Of a stretch of 46,136 bases of DNA, positions 1 to 8,610 are shown piece by piece. The translations under genes and the position numbers were made by a program. The DNA is from an uncultured Caryophanales bacterium (GTDB taxonomy: Bacteria; Bacillota_I; Bacilli_A; RF39; UBA660). The notes beneath the pieces were generated by a model, which ran no database searches, was not told where the DNA came from, and saw only the letters and a list, made by a program, of their open reading frames with translations. The stretch spans positions 1 through 46,136 of the forward strand of contig CAMUXV010000006.1 in NCBI GenBank assembly GCA_947164795.1, in the 5' to 3' direction. Positions within the stretch are counted from its first letter, which is position 1. Each line of letters begins with the position of its first letter.

Positions 1-17
1 TTTTCTATACTCTTCAT
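1..17 (-). CDS. Start of a CDS truncated by the window edge (MKSIE...)
   Basis: Minus strand GAGGTAATAATTATGAAGAGTATAGAA: RBS-like GAGG plus ATG; upstream extended -10 TGCTACAAT. Confidence 0.45.
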
Positions 18-105
18 AATTATTACCTCATATACATTGTAGCACATTTGCAACACGTTAATCAATAAAAAATTAAGTTCATTCAACTTAATTTTTATTT
101 AATTA

Positions 106-135
106 TTAGTTTTTCTTTGCTTTGATCGCAGCTTG
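106..135 (-). pseudogene. Displaced 3' tail of ppdK (QAAIKAKKN-stop), followed by a terminator-like hairpin
   Basis: 7 of 9 residues plus stop match the ppdK C-terminus; the frame closes (TGA) immediately upstream; ATTAAGTTGAATGAACTTAAT followed by a T-run downstream on the minus strand. Confidence 0.65.
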
Positions 136-208
136 TCAAACTAGATAATTAACTTATCCAATATGGACGCTTAAATGTATGATTCTTCAGACTAAAATGA
201 CTTTTTAT

Positions 209-1831
209 CTATTTTTCGTGTTCTACGATAAAATAATCTTGTTTTTTTCCTTTAACTTCTAAATTAATTGGTTCATTTAAAAATACTAATTTCCATTCGA
301 ACCAATCTTTATGTACTGTTATTTTTTCTACTACCTCCTCTATTAATAAATCATTAATTCCATTGTAATTAAAATCTAATAATCTTCTAACACTTTGTTT
401 AGCTTTTTCAATTTTAACTTCAGGTGGATCTAATCTTTTTAATTCTTTTTCTAAATCTTCTATTTCTAATTTATATAATTCTATTTTTTCAGATAGTTTC
501 TTTTGAAATGATTCATAATCAGCTGGATTTACTTTCTTATCTAAATATAAATTCAATAATCTATCTAGCTTAATTGATTCTTCTTTTATTAATTTATTAT
601 ATCTTTTTATTTCATTATTTAATTCATCAGCATCATGTGTATCTATTTTTATTCCATTTAATAATATCAACTCTAATTCTATTCTATTATGGTCATCATT
701 AACTAAATTTCTAAATATGAACTCAGCCATTTTTTCAAGTTTCCATTCTTGAACTTCTTTTACTTCACAGAATTTATAACCATATTCATATTTTCCACCT
801 TTAGGATGAGTTTTTCTATTATAGCATGCATAAGCATATGTTTTACCTTTGTTAGTTGTATGATCTTTTCTTCTATTAAAATTCGAACCACATTCACAAA
901 TCATTTTCTTACTCCAAATATATTTAGGTACTCCAATTGCTGTCCTATCACCTGATGTTGATGGTTTAGAATGTCTATCTAATATCGCTTGTACTTTTTC
1001 AAAATCTTCTTTTAAAATTATAGGTTCATGTGTACCTTCAACAACTATTTGTTCTATCTCTCCTCTATTCTTTCTTGCTTTTTGTTCAAGATAATCTGGA
1101 ATATATTGTTTGTTATAGACTATCGTTCCAGCATAAAATTGGTTCCTTAAAACACGAGTAATATATGCAGCATTCCATCTAGTTAGCCCAGTAGAAGTCT
1201 TATAACCCTTTCTTTCTAGATCCTTTGCTATTGTAGTAGTTCCTACACCATTTAGATATTCTTTAAATATATATCTAACTATATCTGCTTGTTCTTGATT
1301 AACTACCATAGTATTTTTATTAATTTTGTCATATCCTAAAATATTTCCTGAGCCCATAAAAATACCATTTTGAAAAGCAATTCTTAAACCTGCTTTTACT
1401 CTTTGAGATGTTTTCTTACTTTCATTTTGAGCTAATGTAGCCATAATAGTAAGTTTTAATTCTCCATCATCATCTTTGAATGTCCAAATATTATCTTCAG
1501 TAAAATATACTTCCACACCTATCTTTTTTAGCTTTCTTGTTTCTTGTAATGTATCAACTGTATTCCTTGCAAATCTCGAAACTTCGCGAGTAATAATTAA
1601 ATCAAATTTACCTTCATGAGCATCCTTCATCATTCTTATAAAATTCTTTCTTTTCTTAATAGAAGTACCTGTAATACCTTCATCTATATATCTATCATAT
1701 AGAATCCAATTAGGATGTTTATCTAAAATATCATCATAGTACTGAACTTGATTATCTAATGCTGATAATTGAGCTTCATGTTCAGTAGATACACGAGCAT
1801 ATATAGCAACCTTCCTATTCATTTTCATCAC
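209..1831 (-). CDS. Large serine recombinase (resolvase/invertase N-terminal domain, recombinase domain, zinc beta-ribbon, coiled coil)
   Basis: VAIYARVSTEHEAQLSALDNQ with catalytic Ser motif, ITREVSRFARN, MICECGSNFNRR zinc ribbon. Confidence 0.95.
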   Translation of the reverse strand: MMKMNRKVAIYARVSTEHEAQLSALDNQVQYYDDILDKHPNWILYDRYIDEGITGTSIKKRKNFIRMMKDAHEGKFDLIITREVSRFARNTVDTLQETRKLKKIGVEVYFTEDNIWTFKDDDGELKLTIMATLAQNESKKTSQRVKAGLRIAFQNGIFMGSGNILGYDKINKNTMVVNQEQADIVRYIFKEYLNGVGTTTIAKDLERKGYKTSTGLTRWNAAYITRVLRNQFYAGTIVYNKQYIPDYLEQKARKNRGEIEQIVVEGTHEPIILKEDFEKVQAILDRHSKPSTSGDRTAIGVPKYIWSKKMICECGSNFNRRKDHTTNKGKTYAYACYNRKTHPKGGKYEYGYKFCEVKEVQEWKLEKMAEFIFRNLVNDDHNRIELELILLNGIKIDTHDADELNNEIKRYNKLIKEESIKLDRLLNLYLDKKVNPADYESFQKKLSEKIELYKLEIEDLEKELKRLDPPEVKIEKAKQSVRRLLDFNYNGINDLLIEEVVEKITVHKDWFEWKLVFLNEPINLEVKGKKQDYFIVEHEK

Positions 1832-1871
1832 CTCTACTAAAACTTATCATTTTTGTAAGAATTTGTTTACT

Positions 1872-1921
1872 GTGCGATTTTTGTATAGAAAAAGAAGTAT
1901 TTCTACTTCTTTCATCGCACA
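1872..1921 (-). terminator. Hairpin terminator enclosed in a second stem
   Basis: AAGAAGTA-GAAA-TACTTCTTTTT nested inside GTGCGAT...ATCGCAC on the minus strand. Confidence 0.6.
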
Positions 1922-1942
1922 TTTGACATTATTCTTTATTAG

Positions 1943-3688
1943 TTAATTCTTGATTCTTTTAGAACCATTAATATTACATTTTGGACAACCATTTCCATTT
2001 GTACGATTATAAACAGCAGCTTGCCATTCATTACCACAGCAAGAACACTTCCACCATACCTTTTTACCACTACCGATAGTTAGAACATCTGGAGTCAATG
2101 GAAAGTTCTTCTCATAGTCCCATTCTTTTACTAAATCGGACCTTTTGATTAATAAATTATTTTTGTTATTAGTAGAATTTATGCGATTCATATCACCAAT
2201 ATGTTTATGTTTACAATCAAAACAATAATTGGTTTTTGCTTTTATCCTTGAACATACAGGCATTCTATAAGATAATCCGCAATTTTCACAAATCCACCAT
2301 ACATTTTTCCTACTACTATAATACAATTCAGATGGTAAAATTCCAACATTTTTTTCTTTGTCCCAATATTTCATCAAATTAGGAAATCTTTTTTCTAAAC
2401 TGTTAGTTTCATTAACTTTTTTGGCAGAACAATAAGGACAATTAATATATTCTATTTTTCTACCTATACTTGTTGTAAATGAACTACCACATTTTTTGCA
2501 CTTCCACCATACTTTTTTATTGGATCCAACTGAAAGGCTTTCTGGTAATAACCCATCATTTCTTTCATAATCCCACTCATCTAATAATTCAGGATAATAA
2601 ATAGTAAAATTATTATCTTTAATGATCTTAACATACTGATTGTAAATATTAATTTGATCTTTTTGAATATTAACACCATCAATTGTTATATTTAATAATC
2701 CTTGTATACATTTAATAACATGTTCCAAATAAATATAATCTCTATCAATAATGCAATAAATTACATTATTTTCTTTATCAATCAAGTTTTTATTTGATTC
2801 TTTTATATGATATAGCTTTATATTATTATTCTTTATAATTTCATTTTTCTTTTTTTCTTTTAATCTGCTTTTTTCATTTTCATGATAATATGAACCATCA
2901 TATTCAAATCCAACTTTATAATCTGGTAAAAATATATCTATTTCTTGTCCTTCAATTTTTTTACGGCTTTCTACTGTTGTAACTTTTGATAAATAATATA
3001 AAATTGCTTGTTCTGGAAATGAAGTACCATATTCAAAATAGCAATGAGGACATCCTGTTCCATTTGTTCTTTTAGATACACTTGCTTTCCACGTATGACC
3101 CAATGGACATTTCCACCAAACTTTTCTATTTGAACCAGCCATGAAATCACTTGGATTTATATCAGCATTCTTTTCATAATCCCAACTATCTAAAATTTCT
3201 GGATGTGTAGTTTCAATATCGTTCTCACCTTTAATAGCTTTTTGTCCTGTACAATAAATACATCCTGATCCTCCAGTTCTATTGCAAACTCTTGCCTGCC
3301 ATTCATGACCTTTTTTACATTTCCACCAAACAGTTTTTCCACTTCCGATAGTTACATCTTTTGGTGTTAAAGGTAAATTCTTCTCAATATCCCATTCATC
3401 AACTAAATCGGGTCTATTATCATATAATGATCCTCTTTTATTCAGTATAGATTTATTGTGATTAATTCCTATCTTCTTTAAACCACATTTTGGGCAACCA
3501 GTTCCTCCTCTTGTTCTACTCTTGGGTGATGCTTCCCACTCATTACCACATTCTAAACATTTCCACCAAATTTTTTTACTACTACCTGTAGTAATATCAT
3601 TTAAAAAAACACTTTGATTTTTATCAAAATCATACTCTTTTATAAGTTCTATATTATCTTTTAATAAGTTACTCATATGACACCTCAT
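1943..3688 (-). CDS. Multi-zinc-ribbon protein (DUF4379-like repeats) with an embedded endonuclease-like domain
   Basis: Six WWxC..C...W........GCxxC units; central segment FPEQAILYYLSKV...QEIDIFLPDYKVGFEYDGSYYHE resembles Vsr/PD-(D/E)XK-type nucleases. Confidence 0.75.
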   Translation of the reverse strand: MRCHMSNLLKDNIELIKEYDFDKNQSVFLNDITTGSSKKIWWKCLECGNEWEASPKSRTRGGTGCPKCGLKKIGINHNKSILNKRGSLYDNRPDLVDEWDIEKNLPLTPKDVTIGSGKTVWWKCKKGHEWQARVCNRTGGSGCIYCTGQKAIKGENDIETTHPEILDSWDYEKNADINPSDFMAGSNRKVWWKCPLGHTWKASVSKRTNGTGCPHCYFEYGTSFPEQAILYYLSKVTTVESRKKIEGQEIDIFLPDYKVGFEYDGSYYHENEKSRLKEKKKNEIIKNNNIKLYHIKESNKNLIDKENNVIYCIIDRDYIYLEHVIKCIQGLLNITIDGVNIQKDQINIYNQYVKIIKDNNFTIYYPELLDEWDYERNDGLLPESLSVGSNKKVWWKCKKCGSSFTTSIGRKIEYINCPYCSAKKVNETNSLEKRFPNLMKYWDKEKNVGILPSELYYSSRKNVWWICENCGLSYRMPVCSRIKAKTNYCFDCKHKHIGDMNRINSTNNKNNLLIKRSDLVKEWDYEKNFPLTPDVLTIGSGKKVWWKCSCCGNEWQAAVYNRTNGNGCPKCNINGSKRIKN

Positions 3689-4478
3689 TATTTATTTTTT
3701 TAACTTCATCAAGTGTTATTTCTAGATTAATACTTTTTATAATATCTAATAATAAATTATATTTTGCTTTATCTTTTGGTAAATATTTATTTTTCTTAAA
3801 AAATATATAAAATTTTTTTAGATTACTACCCATAATTTTTTTAAGTTTATCAGGAACATATTTGAAATCTTTAAAATCGTCATAAAACAAATTTTCCCAT
3901 ACCATATATCGTGCAAGATAATGAGTAATTGTATATATTAACTCCACATGATTAGTTGAATCTATAACCTCTTCCAACATTTTATTTTTCTTTGGAACTT
4001 CTAAATTAATTAAATCTTCTTTATTTCCAAAAGCCATTGGTAAATATTTCCTATAGAATATGTAAGATTTTTTCTTAGCATTAAATTCTGTCCAGATATA
4101 AAAGGCATAGTATTCATTGCTTTTAAGCATCTCATCATAGTTACCATTAAAGAATAATTTACAATATTTATAAAAATCAACTGCATGTGTTAGTTCATGA
4201 TATACCGTACAAAAAAGCATATAATCTTTTCCAAAATTATCTAATTCTTTATTATCAATTAATATATTAAATGGTTCTTTAATATTTTTTGGAGGAATTA
4301 CAATACCATTATAATCATTATCTGTAAATCGTTGGTTTCTTCCATATTTTTCATTATACTTTTTATATTCTACAGATAAGTCATCAGTAAAAATCCAATT
4401 TATTTCTAAATCTTTATAAATGTTATTTTCAGTAAAAATAGATTTTTCAATTAATTTTATAATATATATAATATCCAA
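3669..4478 (-). CDS. Putative zinc metallopeptidase-like protein
   Basis: HExxH motif in FCTVYHELTHAVDFYKY; overlaps the downstream zinc-ribbon gene by 20 nt. Confidence 0.5.
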   Translation of the reverse strand: MDIIYIIKLIEKSIFTENNIYKDLEINWIFTDDLSVEYKKYNEKYGRNQRFTDNDYNGIVIPPKNIKEPFNILIDNKELDNFGKDYMLFCTVYHELTHAVDFYKYCKLFFNGNYDEMLKSNEYYAFYIWTEFNAKKKSYIFYRKYLPMAFGNKEDLINLEVPKKNKMLEEVIDSTNHVELIYTITHYLARYMVWENLFYDDFKDFKYVPDKLKKIMGSNLKKFYIFFKKNKYLPKDKAKYNLLLDIIKSINLEITLDEVKKINNEVSYE

Positions 4479-4495
4479 ATTGCACCTCCAACTAT

Positions 4496-4942
4496 CTAGT
4501 CATAATTTATATAATCAACATTATAATTATAGTCCCAATCTAAATCATATTTTAAATCATATAATGTAACTTCCTTTTTCATATCGTCAGGAAGCCATCT
4601 TAAATCCTCAAACCTTCCATGCCCTGCCATAACAATTTGTTTCCCATTTGTAATTATTTTTTTCATTGCTTCATAGGCATTTTTAAAACAATCAGGATCT
4701 CCAAATTCAAAATCATAAAATTCATCTAAATATAATACATCATAGTCTTTATATCTATCCATATATGTATTATTTAATACTTCTAATGAAAAATCTCTTG
4801 TATAAGTATTTCCCACCTTTTTGTTTTTATCTAATCCAAGATATTCAAGATTTTTATTAATTCTTGTCCATGTACCATTTGGACTATAAAAATATATTAA
4901 TTTTTGATTATTGATATCCATGTGACCACACCCTATATCCAT
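4496..4942 (-). CDS. Small DnaA/Hda-like AAA+ domain protein with degenerate Walker A
   Basis: MDRYKDYDVLYLDEFYDFEFGDPDCFKNAYEAMKKIITNGKQIVMAGHGRFEDL aligns by eye with DnaA ...YRNVDVLLIDDIQF......F...FN.L....KQIVISSDRPPKEI; the Walker A position reads SPNGTWTR. Confidence 0.5.
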   Translation of the reverse strand: MDIGCGHMDINNQKLIYFYSPNGTWTRINKNLEYLGLDKNKKVGNTYTRDFSLEVLNNTYMDRYKDYDVLYLDEFYDFEFGDPDCFKNAYEAMKKIITNGKQIVMAGHGRFEDLRWLPDDMKKEVTLYDLKYDLDWDYNYNVDYINYD

Positions 4943-4998
4943 TATATCACAGATTTTCTAATAATTTTTGTTCAGAATATTATTATATAGCAAAATCT

Positions 4999-5487
4999 TT
5001 AATCAATGTCTTTTAAATCAAAATGAAGTTTCCATTCTAAATAATCACGATCTGATATTTCTCTGTTCTCTCTTTTTTTTCTCATTTTTTCCCATGCTTC
5101 AAATCCTCTTATAATATCTTCAGTATAGAATGTCTTTTTCATTGCATCGATATCAAAAATAAATTCACTATAAGGACACAACTCTTCTTCCCACATATGT
5201 TGATGTATAACTTCATTAGGATCTGCAAAATTATATCTTTTTATAGCATATACACTTACATCAAATAATTCTGCTAGATATTCTACTCTATCTAGTTCTG
5301 GTTCTCTAGAATTGCACTCATACTTACGGATAGTATCTGCGGGATCCTTTCCACCTAGATTTAAATACTCTGCTACATCAGTCAATTTCATATATCTTAG
5401 TTCTCTCAAAAATTTTAGTTTTGCTCCTTGACTAAGACTCTCCAATTCAGGTTTAAAAAAATAATTACTCATAATATTTACCTCCAA
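4999..5487 (-). CDS. XRE-family helix-turn-helix regulator
   Basis: LKFLRELRYMKLTDVAEYLNLGGKDPADTIRKYECNSREPELDRVEYLAELFDVSVYAI. Confidence 0.85.
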   Translation of the reverse strand: MEVNIMSNYFFKPELESLSQGAKLKFLRELRYMKLTDVAEYLNLGGKDPADTIRKYECNSREPELDRVEYLAELFDVSVYAIKRYNFADPNEVIHQHMWEEELCPYSEFIFDIDAMKKTFYTEDIIRGFEAWEKMRKKRENREISDRDYLEWKLHFDLKDID

Positions 5488-5515
5488 TCTTATTTTTTTA
5501 TTCCATTAAAAAAGC

Positions 5516-5533
5516 TAGTACTTAAACTAGCCA
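5516..5533 (-). terminator. Hairpin plus U-tract in the leader of the XRE gene (possible attenuator)
   Basis: Minus strand GCTAGT-TTAAGT-ACTAGC-TTTTTT upstream of the XRE RBS. Confidence 0.5.
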
Positions 5534-5743
5534 ACTTCTTTTTATTCTTTTTAATTTTGCTCTCCATATTTGGACTACAAGAAATGCCACCCGAGTTATA
5601 TTGTCACTATACTATGCCATTCAGAACAACCTCCAATCTTATATTTTTCCATTTTTATTATAATTTTTAAAATATTAGCAAACCCTTTTAATTGCAACAA
5701 AAAAAGAGTATTTCTACTCTTTTGATTTGTACGTTTAAACGTC

Positions 5744-8371
5744 CTAGTTTTTGTGCGCGCGAATTGCGGCTTGGGCAGCAGCTAGTCTTGCTATAGGTAC
5801 TCTAAATGGTGAACATGAAACATAAGTTAAGCCTATATTATGGCAGAATTCTACTGATTGTGGATCTCCACCATGTTCTCCGCAGATACCTAGTTTAATT
5901 TCAGGTCTTGTTTTCTTACCTAAATCTACAGCCATTTTAACTAGTTTTCCAACGCCATGTTGATCTAATTTTGCAAATGGGTCTTGTTCATAGATTTTAT
6001 TTTCATAGTATGAACCTAAGAACTTACCAGCATCATCTCTTGAGAAACCAAATGTCATTTGTGTTAAGTCATTAGTTCCAAATGAGAAGAATTCTGCTTC
6101 TTCAGCTATTTCATCTGCAAGTAGTGCTGCTCTTGGTATTTCAATCATTGTACCGATATGATATGTTATATCAGAATTCTTTTCTTTCTTTACTTGTTCT
6201 GCTACTTCAATAACAATGTCTTTAACAAATTTTAATTCTTTCTTTTCACCAACTAATGGAATCATTATTTCAGGAATGATATCATATCCATCTTCCTCTT
6301 TGACTTCGATAGCAGCTTCCATTAATGCTCTCGTTTGCATTTTAGCTATTTCTGGATAAGTAACGGCTAGACGACAACCTCTATGACCCATCATTGGATT
6401 GAATTCATGAAGTTCATCACATACTTCTTTAATATGTTCTAAAGTCATACCCATTGCTTCTGCTAAATCTTTCATTTCTTTTTCAGTTTTAGGAGCAAAT
6501 TCATGTAGTGGTGGATCAATATAACGAACTGTCATTGGTCTACCTGCTAATGCTTTATACATAGCTTTGAAATCACTCTTTTGATAAGGAATTAATAAAT
6601 TTAAGTATTTTTCTCTATCTTCAACTGTTTCTGATAAGATCATTCTTCTTAAATTAAAGATTCTTTCTTCATCAAAGAACATGTGTTCTGTACGACAAAG
6701 TCCAATACCTTCTGCACCAAGTTCAACGGCTTTCATAGTATCTTTTGGAGTATCAGCATTTGTTCTAACACCTAATTTTCTATATTTATCAGCCCAGGCC
6801 ATAACACGACCAAATTCACCAGCAATTGTAGCATCTACGGTTTTTATTTCTCCATCATAAATGTTTCCAGTAGTACCATCAATAGAGATTACATCTCCTT
6901 CTTTAAATACTTTTCCACCTAGTTCAAACTTCTTATTTGCTTCATCCATCTTGATATCTCCGCATCCTGATACACAGCATGATCCCATTCCACGAGCAAC
7001 TACTGCCGCATGAGAAGTCATACCACCACGAACTGTTAGGATACCTTGAGCGGCTTTCATACCAGTTATATCTTCTGGTGATGTTTCTAGTCTTACTAAA
7101 ACACATTTTTTCTTTTTAGCTTTCCATTTTTCAGCGTCTTCAGCAGTAAATACTATTTCACCACATGCAGCACCAGGAGATGCTCCTAATCCTTTACCAA
7201 TTGGTTTAGCTTCTTTTAAAGCTTTAGCATCAAATTGTGGATGCAATAATGTATCTAGATTTCTTGGATCTATCATTAATACAGCTTCTTCTTCAGTACG
7301 CATTCCCTCATCTACTAAATCACAAGCAATTTTAAGGGCTGCTCTTGCTGTTCTTTTACCATTTCTTGTTTGAAGCATATATAATTTACCATGTTCAACA
7401 GTAAATTCCATATCTTGCATATCTCTATAGTGTTCTTCTAGTGTTTTACATACATCTTTAAATTGTTTAAATGCCTCAGGGAATTTTTGTTCCATTTCAG
7501 CTATTTTCATTGGTGTACGAACACCTGCAACAACATCTTCACCTTGAGCATTTGTTAAGAATTCACCAAATAATCCTTTTTCACCTGTAGCAGGATCTCT
7601 TGTAAAGGCAACTCCTGTTCCACAATCATCCCCCATATTACCAAAGGCCATTGATTGTACATTAACCGCAGTTCCCCATGAATAAGGGATATCATTATCT
7701 CTTCTATATACGTTAGCTCGAGGATTATCCCAAGATCTGAATACTGCTTTAATAGCTCCCATTAATTGTTCTTTTGGATCACTCGGGAAATCTTTTCCGA
7801 TTTTTTCTTTATATTCAGCTTTAAATTGATTTGCCAATTCCTTTAAATCATCAGCAGTAAGTTCGACATCTTGTTTTACTTTCTTTTCTGTTTTCATCTT
7901 ATCGATTAATTCTTCAAAGTATTTTTTTCCGACTTCCATAACAACATCAGAATACATTTGAATGAATCTTCTATAACAGTCCCAAGCCCATCTTGGGTTA
8001 TTACTTTTTTTAGATAGGACTTCTACTACTTCTTCATTTAATCCTAAATTAAGAATAGTATCCATCATACCAGGCATACTTGCTCTCGCACCACTTCTTA
8101 CTGAAACAAGTAAAGGATTTTCTTTATCTCCAAATTTCTTTCCCGTTTCTTTTTCCATTAAAGAAATATATTCATTTATTTGTTTTTGAATTTCTGAGTT
8201 AATTTCTCTTCCATCTTCATAATATTGTGTACATGCTTCTGTTGTGATAGTAAAACCTTGAGGTACTGGAAGTCCAATATTAGTCATTTCAGCTAGATTA
8301 GCACCTTTACCACCTAAAAGGTTTCTCATATCTGCATTACCTTCTTTAAAGGCATATACGTATTTTGTCAT
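5744..8371 (-). CDS. ppdK: Pyruvate, phosphate dikinase
   Basis: LLGGKGANLAEMTNIGLPVPQGFTITTEAC; GGMTSHAAVVARGMGSCCVSGC; SFGTNDLTQMTFGFSRDD. Confidence 0.98.
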   Translation of the reverse strand: MTKYVYAFKEGNADMRNLLGGKGANLAEMTNIGLPVPQGFTITTEACTQYYEDGREINSEIQKQINEYISLMEKETGKKFGDKENPLLVSVRSGARASMPGMMDTILNLGLNEEVVEVLSKKSNNPRWAWDCYRRFIQMYSDVVMEVGKKYFEELIDKMKTEKKVKQDVELTADDLKELANQFKAEYKEKIGKDFPSDPKEQLMGAIKAVFRSWDNPRANVYRRDNDIPYSWGTAVNVQSMAFGNMGDDCGTGVAFTRDPATGEKGLFGEFLTNAQGEDVVAGVRTPMKIAEMEQKFPEAFKQFKDVCKTLEEHYRDMQDMEFTVEHGKLYMLQTRNGKRTARAALKIACDLVDEGMRTEEEAVLMIDPRNLDTLLHPQFDAKALKEAKPIGKGLGASPGAACGEIVFTAEDAEKWKAKKKKCVLVRLETSPEDITGMKAAQGILTVRGGMTSHAAVVARGMGSCCVSGCGDIKMDEANKKFELGGKVFKEGDVISIDGTTGNIYDGEIKTVDATIAGEFGRVMAWADKYRKLGVRTNADTPKDTMKAVELGAEGIGLCRTEHMFFDEERIFNLRRMILSETVEDREKYLNLLIPYQKSDFKAMYKALAGRPMTVRYIDPPLHEFAPKTEKEMKDLAEAMGMTLEHIKEVCDELHEFNPMMGHRGCRLAVTYPEIAKMQTRALMEAAIEVKEEDGYDIIPEIMIPLVGEKKELKFVKDIVIEVAEQVKKEKNSDITYHIGTMIEIPRAALLADEIAEEAEFFSFGTNDLTQMTFGFSRDDAGKFLGSYYENKIYEQDPFAKLDQHGVGKLVKMAVDLGKKTRPEIKLGICGEHGGDPQSVEFCHNIGLTYVSCSPFRVPIARLAAAQAAIRAHKN

Positions 8372-8610
8372 TTATCTTTCACCTCACTTTTTTATGATAT
8401 CAAAATCTAATTAAAAAGTAAACCATTAATTACAATAGTTTACTTATACTTGACATATTTTTATTAACCGACAACGCTCTCCCGGATTAACAAGTTATTT
8501 CTCCATTTACTCGCAGTAGAATAATCCTTTATATATCTTTTATTCTTATTGTAAATGTATTATTATTCTTAACAATTATATCATAATTGCACTTCATTAT
8601 AAGTATCTTT

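Larger units (their letters stand above)
131..5773. mobile_element. Serine-recombinase integrative element inserted in the 3' end of ppdK
   Basis: Large serine recombinase lies just inside the left end. Shared CAAGC core at 131-135 and 5769-5773 (minus strand). Displaced ppdK-like tail CAA GCT GCG ATC AAA GCA AAG AAA AAC TAA (QAAIKAKKN*) at 106-135 versus the intact ppdK end QAAIRAHKN* at 5744-5773. Confidence 0.7.

Noticed and set aside
749-955. Plus-strand ORF of 68 aa
   Set aside because: Antisense to the recombinase gene, hydrophobic AT-rich translation, no domain signature; the same reasoning applies to most small antisense ORFs in the track.
5560-5640. T-box-like segment (CTCGGGTGGCATTTC) in the XRE leader
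   Set aside because: Lacks the canonical T-box sequence AGGGUGGNACCGCG and specifier-loop features, and the downstream gene is a regulator.
5428-5670. 80-aa plus-strand ORF
   Set aside because: Spans the XRE start and its leader in antisense; no RBS or recognisable domain.
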